In this document: one piece after another, positions 38,701-47,884 of the stretch
How the letters are laid out: each line of letters begins with the position of its first letter
Numbering within the stretch: the first letter of the stretch is position 1
Program-made: the position numbers and the translations under genes
Notes under the pieces: generated by a model
Databases searched by the model: none
What the model was told of the DNA's origin: nothing
What the model saw: the letters and a program-made list of their open reading frames with translations, nothing else
Assembly: GCA_003024785.1 (NCBI GenBank)
Contig: PUQB01000043.1
Span: forward strand, 1-64,000
Length of the DNA stretch: 64,000 nt
Origin: Selaginella tamariscina
Taxonomy: Eukaryota > Streptophyta > Lycopodiopsida > Selaginellales > Selaginellaceae
Direction: 5' to 3'

Positions 38701-41700
38701 CGATGCGGACACCGAGGATGAAGGAAACGAAACAGATGATGACAGGTTCTCTCTCTCACACACACGGACAGAGCCTGTGTATTTTATATGTTGCATGCTT
38801 ATTGGTATTCAGCATTATACAATATATATATATACATATACAGTTAACAATCGTTTGTGTTATTTATGTAGCGTGGAAACGATCACTATTGGAGATAAGA
38901 AGATTGGCATCAGAACTAGTGTGCTGGAAGAGAAAGCAACAGCCTGTAATATGCTGTGCTGTTATGCAGATGAGTTGAAAGAAGGATTTTTTCCATGGAT
39001 CGAGCAGGTTAGCGGCAGTTTATATATCTGTATATAATTCTTCTTACATGCTATGTATGCATATGCACGTTTATATATTATCTAACCTTTGTTTACCTCT
39101 AGGTTGCGCCTATCCTGGTTCCTTTGTTGAAATTCTACTTTCATGAGGAAGTTCGGAAAGCTGCTGTTTCAGGTCTGTTTAAGTTTTCATTTTCTATAAA
39201 TAAGTTTCCGTTTTCTACTTTCATATTCTATGTTTGTACATAACGGTGTAATATTAATTGAAGTAACATATATACTCATGATCCGTATTTCAACAGCCAT
39301 GCCGGAGCTGTTAAGATCTGCAAAGCTGGCAGTGGAGAAGGGAGTAGCATCGGGACGTGACCAGACCTATGTGAAGCAGCTTACCGACTACATTGTCCCT
39401 GCCCTTATTGAAGCTTTGCACAAGGTATGGTTTTCCCAAATGATATATTACAAATGTATGGACCAAATATTGTTGTACACAGTCGCGTTTATGTACGTTA
39501 TATACGTATGTCGAACAGTTATATAATAGATTAATTGTTTGCTTTACTCAGGAACCTGAAACGGAATTGATTACTACCATGCTGGATTCTCTAAATGAAT
39601 GCATTCAGGTGCGCTCTTTTAACCTATGCATGTAGATGTATATGCATAATAGACGTTTATGTAAATCAACACTTGAATTTTATATCAGCTCGTTGGTCCG
39701 CTGCTTGAGCCCGGTCAAATTAAAGCTATTGTTGATGAATTCAAGCAAGTATTGACAGCGAGTGGGACCCGGAAAAGGGAACGTGCAGAACGGACAAAAG
39801 CTGAGGATTTTGATGCTGAGGAGCGCGAGTTGCTTCACGAAGAGAATGAAGCCGAGGATGACGTGTTTGATCAAGTAAGTTTGTGTTTATTATATCAATA
39901 GATACAATATTTGCGTATCTAGAGAATAATATGCTATAATAATAATAATACTATTAGAGGGTAAATCTGCATGCTAGATTGACAATTATAAAAGAGAATC
40001 ATCTAGTATAGTAATGTTTCAATGAGTGAGATTGTTATAAATGTATTACAGATCGGTGAATGTATTGGGACACTAATCAAAACCTTCAAGACGTCGTTTG
40101 TACCGTTCTTCGACGAGCTTATGCCTTTCATAACTCCAATGCTGGTATCTGGTTGTGAGCGTGTGCTATAATTATTATCAGTATTTAGAACTTTATGTAT
40201 AGTTTGTGAAATTGCGTTTGTATTTGTGATTTTATTTCATAATGATACGCTTTTATGTTTTTGTAGGCAAAAGATCGGACGAATGAAGAGAGGAGAATTG
40301 CTATTTGTATTTTTGATGACGTTGCAGAACAGTGTGGGGATGCGGCTCTCAAGTACGTAGCATATATTCACTTATTTACACTAAACCTACTATAGTCTAA
40401 TATATATTTATATATGCATGTTATACTAATTTCAGATATTACGACACCTTTCTACCTTTCATGCTGGAGGCTGCTAATGACGCAAATTGTGACGTTCGTC
40501 AGGCGAGTATATAATCCACGTATACTATATTGTGTTCGTATGCAACCTAGCTATGTATCGTATTTAGTATTGTATTCGTCTCTCTCTCTACACACACACA
40601 CACGTATATTATGCATGTAAATAATGGTAAAAAGTGTAGACAAATTATATCATTAAGCTCGTAACATACGTGTTATACAGGCCGCAGTGTACGGTATTGG
40701 TGTTTGTGCTGAATTTGGTGGGCCAAAATTCAAACCCGTTGTTCGAGGTAGGGACTAACTTCGATATATACATGTATACACTGCATATACACATTAAAAA
40801 ATATATACACATTAAAAAATTTAATCTGATTGCAGAGGCATTGGAGCGATTGAATAACGTCGTGAGTCATCCTGCTTCCCGACAACAAGCCAACATAATG
40901 GCCACGGATAATGCTGTTTCCGCTCTGGGGAAGATTTGCCAGTTTCAAAGAGATAGCATAGATGCATCTCAGGTAGTATCTAAACGTAATGTTTGTTAAT
41001 GTACACAGATATTCGACTTATATCTCGTTTGTTTTAGGTCGTTCCTGCTTGGCTAGGATGCTTGCCTTTGAAGGGAGACCTTGTGGAAGCGAAGATTGTA
41101 CACGAGCAGCTCTGCAGTATGGTTGAGAAGTAAGTGAGAATATAAACTAATATGAGTTGTGTGTGTGTGATAGAGTATGAACTAATATTATCTGTGTGTG
41201 TCTGTGTATGTATGAATGTGTGTGATTATTATATGTTATGATTATATGCTATGACTGTTTCTTGCAGCTCCGACCAGCAACTGCTTGGTCCTAATCATCA
41301 GTTTTTACCGAAGATAGTTTCTGTCTTTGCCGAGGTAAACTCTATCTTTTTGAAATATATACATGATGCATATATCTGTTTTACCTATGTATGTATGTAT
41401 TAATACCCCCCTTATGTAAGTTTGCTATAGTTTAAGATCATTTCAATAAAGATAGACATATGGCATGATTATATCCTGGAGAGTGATGATTTAAAAGCAA
41501 AAACAGTTATCCCTGTCTGAAAAAAGATTTGAGGACAGTGCTTGTGGTTCTGACTCCATGTGTAAGGCCAATGATGATTTACTTTATTGACAAGCATATG
41601 CCTGAGTTTTTCTTTTTATGACGTCAACTCGCTGTCTGAGGCCTCTTGTATATTCATTTGTTTCTTATGTATAGTTTGTTTCTTAAGTCGAGGCTGTTGA

Positions 41701-42256
41701 TGAAAACTAAAAATTTTGATGGAAATGTTCTGAAAATTTACGATTAGGACGGTCCTGAAGCCTCAAAGTTGTTATATAATTGTATATGTTGCCTCGCCAT
41801 GCTTCACACTCTCTTGTATACGAATTTTGATCTCCGTACTAGTAAAAAGTAATATACACCTGTGTAACAGGGATCTGCTCAGATATATATAACTTAGTGG
41901 TAGTTTGATACAATTTATCTGCATAGACTACAGAATAGATGAATATTATAATTGATCTTACATGAACTTAGTGGTATCTGTTCGTACTATCATTGTGTAG
42001 GAACGGATATTTAAGATGTGATTGTATAATATTGAAGCGTGTTCCGTTTATGTATATATTAATGAGGTTAGTTAATGTGCAGGTGTTGAGCTCTGGAAAC
42101 GAGCTATCAAACGAGCAGACTGCGGCGAGAATGGTGGGACTGCTGAGACAAATGCAACAGACATTGCCGCCAGCCGCCTTAGCAACCACATGGTCTGCAT
42201 TGCAACCGGAACAGCAAGCGGCACTACAATCGATTTTGGCCTCTCACACATCCTGA
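35789..42256 (+). CDS. IPO5: Importin-5 / karyopherin beta-3 family nuclear import receptor
   Basis: Twenty-two exons with clean splice sites, the first at 35789-36250 and the last at 42083-42256. HEAT repeats run throughout: FEALVSQLMSAANEQRGQAE, MSAILLRKLMTKDD, ATACFVQTLETNEE, HPRVRWAAINAIGQLSTDLG, MLRAKSMECISLVGMAVGKE, AWARLCKCLSQEFLPYM, LIKTFKTSFVPFFDELMPF and DRTNEERRIAICIFDDVAEQ. The protein, about 1100 residues, is the usual family length. It carries ribosomal proteins, histones and other cargo through nuclear pores in a Ran-dependent cycle. The start MGDADVAAVLGM fits plant orthologues, but one base is missing near 35830 before PFEALVSQL, and another near 38327 (between MSLQG and QLEDDDPTISYMLQ). 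Intron 17 uses a GC donor. The last intron (41335-42082) is much longer than the rest and hosts three snoRNAs. Confidence 0.96.
41478..41557 (+). ncRNA. C/D-box snoRNA 1, predicted 25S rRNA methylation guide (snR38-like site)
   Basis: An 80-nt C/D snoRNA in importin intron 21. Terminal stem GGAG/CTCC (41478-41481, 41554-41557), C box GTGATGA (41483-41489), D' CTGA (41517-41520), a C'-like TGAGGA near 41530, and D box CTGA (41550-41553). The 13 nt directly upstream of D' (CAGTTATCCCTGT) are perfectly complementary to ACAGGGATAACTG in the peptidyl-transferase region of plant 25S rRNA. The fifth nucleotide upstream of D' pairs with the middle G of GGG. That G is E. coli G2446 and yeast G2815, which is methylated by yeast snR38. 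The rRNA sequence and numbering are from memory. The guide upstream of D has no target I recognise. Confidence 0.85.
41565..41644 (+). ncRNA. C/D-box snoRNA 2, U27/snR74-type guide for 18S Am28
   Basis: An 80-nt C/D snoRNA, 7 nt after snoRNA 1. Terminal stem AGGCC/GGCCT (41565-41569, 41640-41644), C box ATGATGA (41571-41577), D' CTGA (41602-41605), C'-like TATGACG (41618-41624) and D CTGA (41636-41639). The sequence upstream of D' (GACAAGCATATG) is complementary over 12 nt to CATATGCTTGTC near the 5' end of 18S rRNA. The fifth nucleotide upstream of D' pairs with A28, the residue methylated by yeast snR74 and by vertebrate and plant U27 (SNORD27; A27 in human numbering). Both structure and target agree, so the family call is strong. 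Confidence 0.9.
41690..41764 (+). ncRNA. C/D-box snoRNA 3, predicted 18S rRNA guide
   Basis: A 75-nt C/D snoRNA, 45 nt after snoRNA 2. Perfect 6-bp terminal stem GAGGCT/AGCCTC (41690-41695, 41759-41764), C box TTGATGA (41697-41703; U instead of purine at the first position), D' CTGA (41730-41733) and D CTGA (41755-41758). Upstream of D, GATTAGGACGGT can pair with ACCGTCCTAGTC of plant 18S rRNA (the 790-loop region), with one G-U pair. The fifth position falls on the G of ACCG. I do not know an established guide for exactly that residue, so the target is less certain than the structure. Confidence 0.75.
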
Positions 42257-43649
42257 GAGAGACGAAGGAGGGTCGCACTGGTATGTCGTGGGAGTAACTT
42301 TCTTCTTTCTTTTATATTTTTTCCACCTGATATGTCGGCTAAAGATGGTTGGTTGAGGTCTATTTTTTTTGTTTTGTTTTAGTACACTTCTATATGTTGG
42401 TGAGCTTTTGTCATACTTTATCAAGTTTTGTGCGTCGTCTATAATGGAACCCAATATTTAAGTATTACACATATGTTTTGTTTATTTTTTTTATGCTCCC
42501 TGTGTGTGTGTGTGTGTGACGATTCTACAAATACCATATATGTGTATATGTCCACAACTCATTGTTATGATTGTATATAGTTAAATTTTAAATTTTATAT
42601 TGTATTACATTCATAATTTTCTATTTTGAGCGAATTATTTTTTGTTGGGTGCATCATTTGCACTCTAATATCATTTAAATTTATATTCGTGGGGAATTAG
42701 ATTTTGATATATATTTGTTTGGATTGGTATTAATAATGATCAAGGTGCCTCACAAAAGTGTATGAAACATGATAAAATTAAAACATTCATGAATAATATT
42801 TAGTTATGTATTGTTAATTATTTAAATTTTTTCGCAGCGCTATATGAAGTCATGAAGCAAATTTTAAAATACCCCATTTGTAAATGAATTCAATATAATA
42901 TTTAAATTAAGATATATTTAAAAGTGTAATTTAAAATACTATTAATTCTATTCTACTAAAATACATTATAATAAAAGTAATTATAATAATTATAAAGGAT
43001 TTTATTATTTATTACGGACAAAGTTTACCAGATTCACCGTTCAAATTGTTTTAGGAATACTATAATCTTTTGGTAATACTGATTATTTAAGTATACCCCT
43101 GCCCCTGACGTGTGTGTACATTAACCAACACATACGAGTATATAGCTTATGTCTACATCTCTGTATGTATACATGATTACCAATGCCAAATGGTTACTAA
43201 CAAGATCAAGTGTATGTATGTACAGTATGCCGGGTTAATATTAGTAATGCATTGTTTACTATATATCAAATATATATTTTATGTGTTTGTGTATTAGGTT
43301 CTCGATATACACACACATTTATATATGGTTTACATGCATCCACCGTGGTTATCTGCACAATGGAAACATTACAAATAGATGCAATAAAATGCTTATTTTA
43401 TACTATCTCTCTCTCTCTCTATATATGTATAATGTAAAAACCATATATAGATGGCGTTATAAATTTAATTAAATCTTAAACAAAAGAAGTTTTCTTTGTA
43501 TACTGAATATAAGCAAATTTAAATTTTCTCTTATTTTTGTATATAACACACAAATATATATACGTGTGAAACATGAAGCACATGTGAATAGTTAACTAAA
43601 TATAATTAGTTGAATAATAAACCACGTGGGACTAGGGTACTCTTCATTA
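42257..43649. other. Intergenic, AT-rich
   Basis: Holds the importin 3' UTR, then AT-rich DNA with (GT)n at 42501-42518, (TC)n near 43408 and TATA tracts. No further gene or RNA recognised. Confidence 0.5.
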
Positions 43650-44850
43650 TGGCGCTCGAATGGGGAGCTCTGGCGCTCGTGGTCGCAATCGAGTCGATTC
43701 TCCCTGGATCGCACAAATCTGGGAAGGGTATAATCTCCGTTTGCCGCGGTACCGGACGTGGAGGTTGTGCCGGAGGTCCATAGCAGCGATTTCAGGAATC
43801 ACAGTGATGAGCAGCTCGAAGATGAAATCAACAGGTACAAGAAGTACATACAGCAAGCAGAGCTCCACCTCAAAGATACAACAAGGCTTCAGTACCGACT
43901 GAATGCACTAGAGTGTGAGAGGCTTCGGCGGAAAACGGTGAGCATATAGTGCTTTATTCTGCAATCGCTAAAGCATCTCTGATCTTCAGAAAGGTGCTGT
44001 GGGCTTGGCTTCTGTACTTCAGCAGGTAAATTCATCGCTAGTTACAGAGGCGTAGATATGCCTAATCCGCATTGTCATTCTGGTCGTGCAGATTTCCGGA
44101 AAACGTTTGTGTCAAGCTATGGAGTATCTGTGCTCTCTCATCCCTACATACTGTTTTCAGGTCGCATCGATTCTGTAACGAGATTGGCATAAGTTCGAAG
44201 GTATTGGGGGTAATCTGCTAGCCTGGCTCTATTCACTTAGAAGTGAGAGTGCTAACAAAGTGTAGAGCAGGAAAGGAGGACTGTGCAGAACCGTGTCCGA
44301 GGTCAAACCCGAAGCGATGTCGCGGGTAAGGAGCTTTTCTTTTGTCATACAAGCATATTGTCACAGTTGTTTAACGTGTAGGACTCGAGGACACCAAAAC
44401 ATTCAAATGCTGGAAAAACCATGGGTACCTCTCCGGTAAGTTTTGACATCATGCTAAAGTTTATAGGTTAGTTTTTGTGTAAAGGATACGGTGGTTTTGT
44501 GTTCCTCCGACGAGGAGAATGGCAGGTAGACGGTTCACTGATGTCATCGAGGCTGCTGCACTGCAAGCTGGATGCTATGGAGGAAACTTGGATTCAAAGT
44601 AAAACTCCTAGAACCAAATGAGGCAACTAGATACAGCATGTCCAGGATGGAGGTCTCACAGTACCTCATGCTCAGCTCCTTACTCTTCACTGTTTGTTGC
44701 ATTTCTTGTGGACTGTGCGTGGAGCCAGTTACTGCGGGACTGTACAGACGATGCATAGCTGACTGCATTCTCATCGCGACTTCAGGACAAACCCGCAGCA
44801 GCCTCAAGGCTAAGAAATCGTCTAGTAAATGTATGTACCGTAAGTTCTAG
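43650..44850 (+). pseudogene. Fragmentary multi-exon gene, weak resemblance to OTS/ULP1 SUMO-protease N-terminus
   Basis: An exon near 43750-43937 encodes a coiled, acidic-basic segment (SDEQLEDEINRYKKYIQQAE, then LNALECERLRRK) followed by a donor-like GTGAGC. Short downstream pieces (TPKHSNAGKTMGTSP, VVLCSSDEENG) look like exons separated by 70-90 bp introns. The first segment is reminiscent of the N-terminal helix of plant OTS1/OTS2 (ULP1C/D) SUMO proteases, which also carry SDDE-type motifs later. No His-Asp-Cys peptidase domain is present before 44850, so it would be a truncated copy. An ATG at 43650 is in a different frame from the conserved segment. It could equally be an unrelated lineage-specific gene. 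Confidence 0.3.
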
Positions 44851-44961
44851 TGGCCGGTTCCAGCAACGAGTGTTGTTTTTCCTCAAGTTCTCCTTTTTCA
44901 TCTCACTGGCAATGTGGAGATTACAAAGTGAGCAAGTGAGCAACTGCGATTGGTTTTCGAA

Positions 44962-45066
44962 TTGTAACTTGTAAGTGAATAGAAGTTCCCTCTACGAGAC
45001 TATTTCTTGGCTTGCACTTGTAAGTGAATAGAAGTTCCCTCTATGAGACTATTTCTTGGCTTGCAC
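44962..45066. repeat. Tandem duplication, unit about 52 bp, two copies
   Basis: The segment beginning ACTTGTAAGTGAATAGAAGT and ending CTTGGCTTGC occurs twice head-to-tail with one substitution (CTACGAG versus CTATGAG). It lies downstream of the Fic gene stop codon. Confidence 0.9.
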
Positions 45067-45185
45067 TGGCAGAGGTTTAACTGATTCTCCTCTCAAACAA
45101 ATCAAATGCTTTTTGACAAGCTAAACCCGGATACAAAAGAACAAACCTTAACTGAAACTGGACGATTATAAATATCGTGAAAGAA

Positions 45186-45266
45186 TCGAATATTTAAGTT
45201 GGTGGATCGGGCTAGGCTGAGCTCGAATATTTAAGCTGGTGGATCGGGCTAGGCTGAGCTCGAATA
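45186..45266. repeat. Tandem duplication, unit about 40 bp, two copies, at the Fic 3' end
   Basis: TCGAATATTTAAG(T/C)TGGTGGATCGG... GAGC occurs twice. The second copy runs into the last codons of the Fic ORF (stop at 45249-45251), so the duplication has supplied the present stop-codon region. Confidence 0.9.
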
Positions 45267-46176
45267 TGTCTTGAGATCATTGAAAAACCTCTTCCAACCA
45301 ACGTAAATTCCTTCAATGACTAATGCAGCCAAATCTGCTGGAGGGTACCGCTTGCATTCAGCCAGCTCTTCCTGCGACACCATGAGACAGGTACCATGCT
45401 CCTCGCTTTGGAGCCACTGAAAGTTCTGTTCTTCCTGTGCTCTTTGGAAGCAGTCGTAATAGTCCAGCTTGTCCACGAACGGAGGCTCCTCTTTGTTGGT
45501 CTCCACAAATAGCACATTGGGGAAGGGCATCACGCTGCGAAGCACAGACGCCAGTATGATCCTTCCGACTCGACCATTCCCATCCAGAAACGGATGGATG
45601 TACTCGAACTCGAAGAACAATCTAGCGCAGCTCCTCGGTCGTCTCCACGCTGTTAGAAGAATCGCTCAGCAAGAGCTCCTTCAGCTCGGTATTGGCAGCC
45701 TCAACGAGCTCTGCAAGAGCACTTTGTACCTCAGATGGCCACATGAAGACGTGAACTCCACCCTTGACAGTCCCGGTATAGACAACCTCGTGCTTTTCTC
45801 TTCTCAGTCGTGCAGCATAATCCGGTTTCGTGCTGCTCATGAGCTCGTAATGCACCTCCAAGATCTTGGGAACGCTCAAATGAGGCAATTTTTCAGCTTG
45901 ATCATCTGCTGGATACATCAATCGGAAGGCCCTGTGGAGATTGCACACGGCTTCGAGCCTGTTGTCGGTTTGCACTCCTTGCAGCATCAAGGCGCCTTTG
46001 GAAATGGCTTCTTGCGTCTCCTCGTACGTATCAAAGCCTTCTTTCTCGATCTTGTTCACCTGGAAGAGGTACTGGCCCAGGGCGATCTTCTCACTATAGA
46101 TGTCCCTCGCCCACTGCTTTTGATCTTGCGGCAGCTGCTTGAAACGATCGCGGAACCCATGGATTCGGAGCACCAT
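45249..46176 (-). CDS. Fic-domain protein (probable AMPylase), intronless
   Basis: About 309 residues. The catalytic Fic motif IHPFLDGNGRVGR (45570-45606) matches HxFx(D/E)GNGRxxR: the His is the general base and Asn-Gly-Arg bind the nucleotide phosphates. Most Fic enzymes transfer AMP from ATP to a Ser, Thr or Tyr of a target. Upstream, MWPSEVQSALAELVEAAN and VCNLHRAFRLM are the usual flap and pre-core helices. An N-terminal segment FQVNKIEKEGFDTYEE sits where class II Fic proteins carry the inhibitory (S/T)xxxE(G/N) helix, but here it reads VNKIEK. One base is missing or extra near 45622, between ETTEELR and RLFFEFEYIHPF. The gene has no introns, unlike its neighbours. The start is ATG 46176; an open extension upstream to about 46290 lacks an ATG. 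Transfer from a microbe is possible but unproven. Confidence 0.85.
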
Positions 46177-46850
46177 GTCGCTTGTGCTGATTAAGCTCAC
46201 CTTGCTGCTGCCTCGAAGCGCCCTGTCTCTCCAGAATGGGAACTCTGAAATCTTGTTACTTCCGGATTCCAGCCCGTAGAGTTCGAAGAGCCATGAAACA
46301 AGTGACCTAATAAAAGGGTTTTATAGGCTAACCTAAATTTGGGTGATGTGTAAAAGGGTTTTGTGGAGAATATTCATAATTTCTATAATATATTGATTAT
46401 TTCTATATAAATAAAAATAGAAACATTTAAAGAGTTATATTTTACAATTATATTCCTATTAAAAACTTTCATCTGCGCAGGGATAACACACAAATCACGA
46501 AATGGTCCAAATTTTTAAACTATTTACTGATTAGCCACCCTCCTATGGTTTTCACCATTATTTCATTCAAGACATTAACATACTCATCGTCTGCAAACTT
46601 TATTATTTTAAATTTTTTTTATTTTTAATAATGAATAAAAATTATTTCTAAAGAACACAAAAATTAATTAACATGTGATGATAGTGGTTTTAACAAATGA
46701 GTTATTTGAGTTAGTTCTGTGATAGTACGACTCACTTGATTATCAAGTAGGTTGATGAAAAAATAATTATGTATCTGAACGTGAATAACATGCAACCTGA
46801 ACAAATCGTAAAACAACTCTTTAATTGGTTTGTAAATATATCAGCTTGGC
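46177..46850. other. Intergenic, AT-rich
   Basis: Upstream of the Fic ORF. The first 110 bp stay open in the Fic frame without an ATG; the rest is AT-rich and shows nothing recognisable. Confidence 0.4.
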
Positions 46851-47167
46851 TTTGTGTTTTTCAGTGGAAAGGCAACGGCCGCGATGGGGAGCTGGGGGAG
46901 CAAGGCGCAGTGGCCGATTGATCCGGAGGGGCTTGCAAGGGGACAAGCGCTCGTGAGTACTTGCTCTTGTTTGGAGTGCGCTCCGGATCGTTCGTGCGCA
47001 GGCAAGCAAGCTGGAGAATGCAGGCGATGGATTTCTAGGGTTCGATCTTTCTTCTAGGGGCAGGAGCTGCGTCAAGCAGCTCCAAGAATCATGGGCGCGA
47101 GCTGCAGCTGAGGTGCGAAGATCATGATGAGGAATCGCGGCGCTCGGGAATGCATCAAGCAGTGAAA

Positions 47168-47428
47168 ATGAGGGTGGAAGCAAGAAGCGCCAGCATGAAC
47201 AATAGGGAACTCGCAGCAGCAGCGATTCTGCTGCTGTTGGGGTTTCTTTGTGAATCTGCAGTCGCACAGGGATCGATCTAGCCGCCCTTTCTGTCTTCAA
47301 GCTCCCTCAGCCGATGGAATGCTTCCGCAGGAAATGCTCCTTGCGGCTGGAGAGGTGTCTCTTGCTTGAACAACAGAGTCGTGGAGCTTCGTCTTCATGG
47401 CCTTGAGCTGCGAGGTCCAATCTCAGGT
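47168..47428 (+). pseudogene. 5' fragment of an LRR receptor-like kinase
   Basis: Starts MRVEARSASMNNRELAAAA, then a hydrophobic signal-peptide core (ILLLLGFLCESAVAQ). After an in-frame TAG (47279-47281) comes the LRR N-terminal cap (SRWNASAGNAPCGWRGVSC) and the first strand (VVELRLHGLELRGPIS). This is the standard beginning of plant LRR-RLKs, which sense ligands at the cell surface. The sequence then enters AT-rich DNA; no further LRRs, transmembrane helix or kinase are present, so it is a truncated copy. A possible intron donor (CAGGTACACT) ends the homologous part, matching the common intron position after the cap. Confidence 0.7.
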
Positions 47429-47884
47429 ACACTCCTTGTTCTTCTTTTGACGCTCTGTCTTGTTGCTGTTCACAAATTACATATATCTATAGCGAATTTA
47501 CAAATATACCCCAAACTTTGAGTTTGTGTTTACTATATTTTTACTTTTCAGTCGGTAAAATCTATAAATTTATAACAAATTAAAAATTAAAATCCATTTG
47601 AAGGAGCAAATAAAGGTCTTTATTTGAAGGGTAAATTTCCTTGAAAAGCTGATAAATATTAATAACTGCCATAATTTCGATAATATTGACAAAGTCTTAT
47701 TAATTTTTTAAAATATTTTAATTTTAAAATGCACAACGTTTTAACATGAAATTTATTTAAACCTATATGTAAATACGCATGGAACTTTTATTTATCTTCA
47801 CTAAATAATTTACTGATATATGTATTCAATAAATTGAAATTGCACATGTATACACAACCTACATATGAGTTTATGTATGCCCTT
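47429..47884. other. AT-rich spacer
   Basis: No gene recognised between the LRR fragment and the AWPM-19 stop codon. Confidence 0.5.

Noticed and set aside
45469..46194. Plus-strand open frame of 241 residues opposite the Fic gene
   Set aside because: The minus strand encodes a recognisable Fic protein with a catalytic motif; the plus frame is its antisense.
47035..47065. GGTTCGATC, resembling a tRNA B box
   Set aside because: No A box, acceptor stem or cloverleaf could be built around it. No tRNA was found in the window.
46821..47300. Minus-strand open frame of 159 residues over the LRR-RLK fragment
   Set aside because: It is the antisense of the plus-strand signal peptide and LRR cap, and has Ser/Arg/Pro-rich shadow composition.
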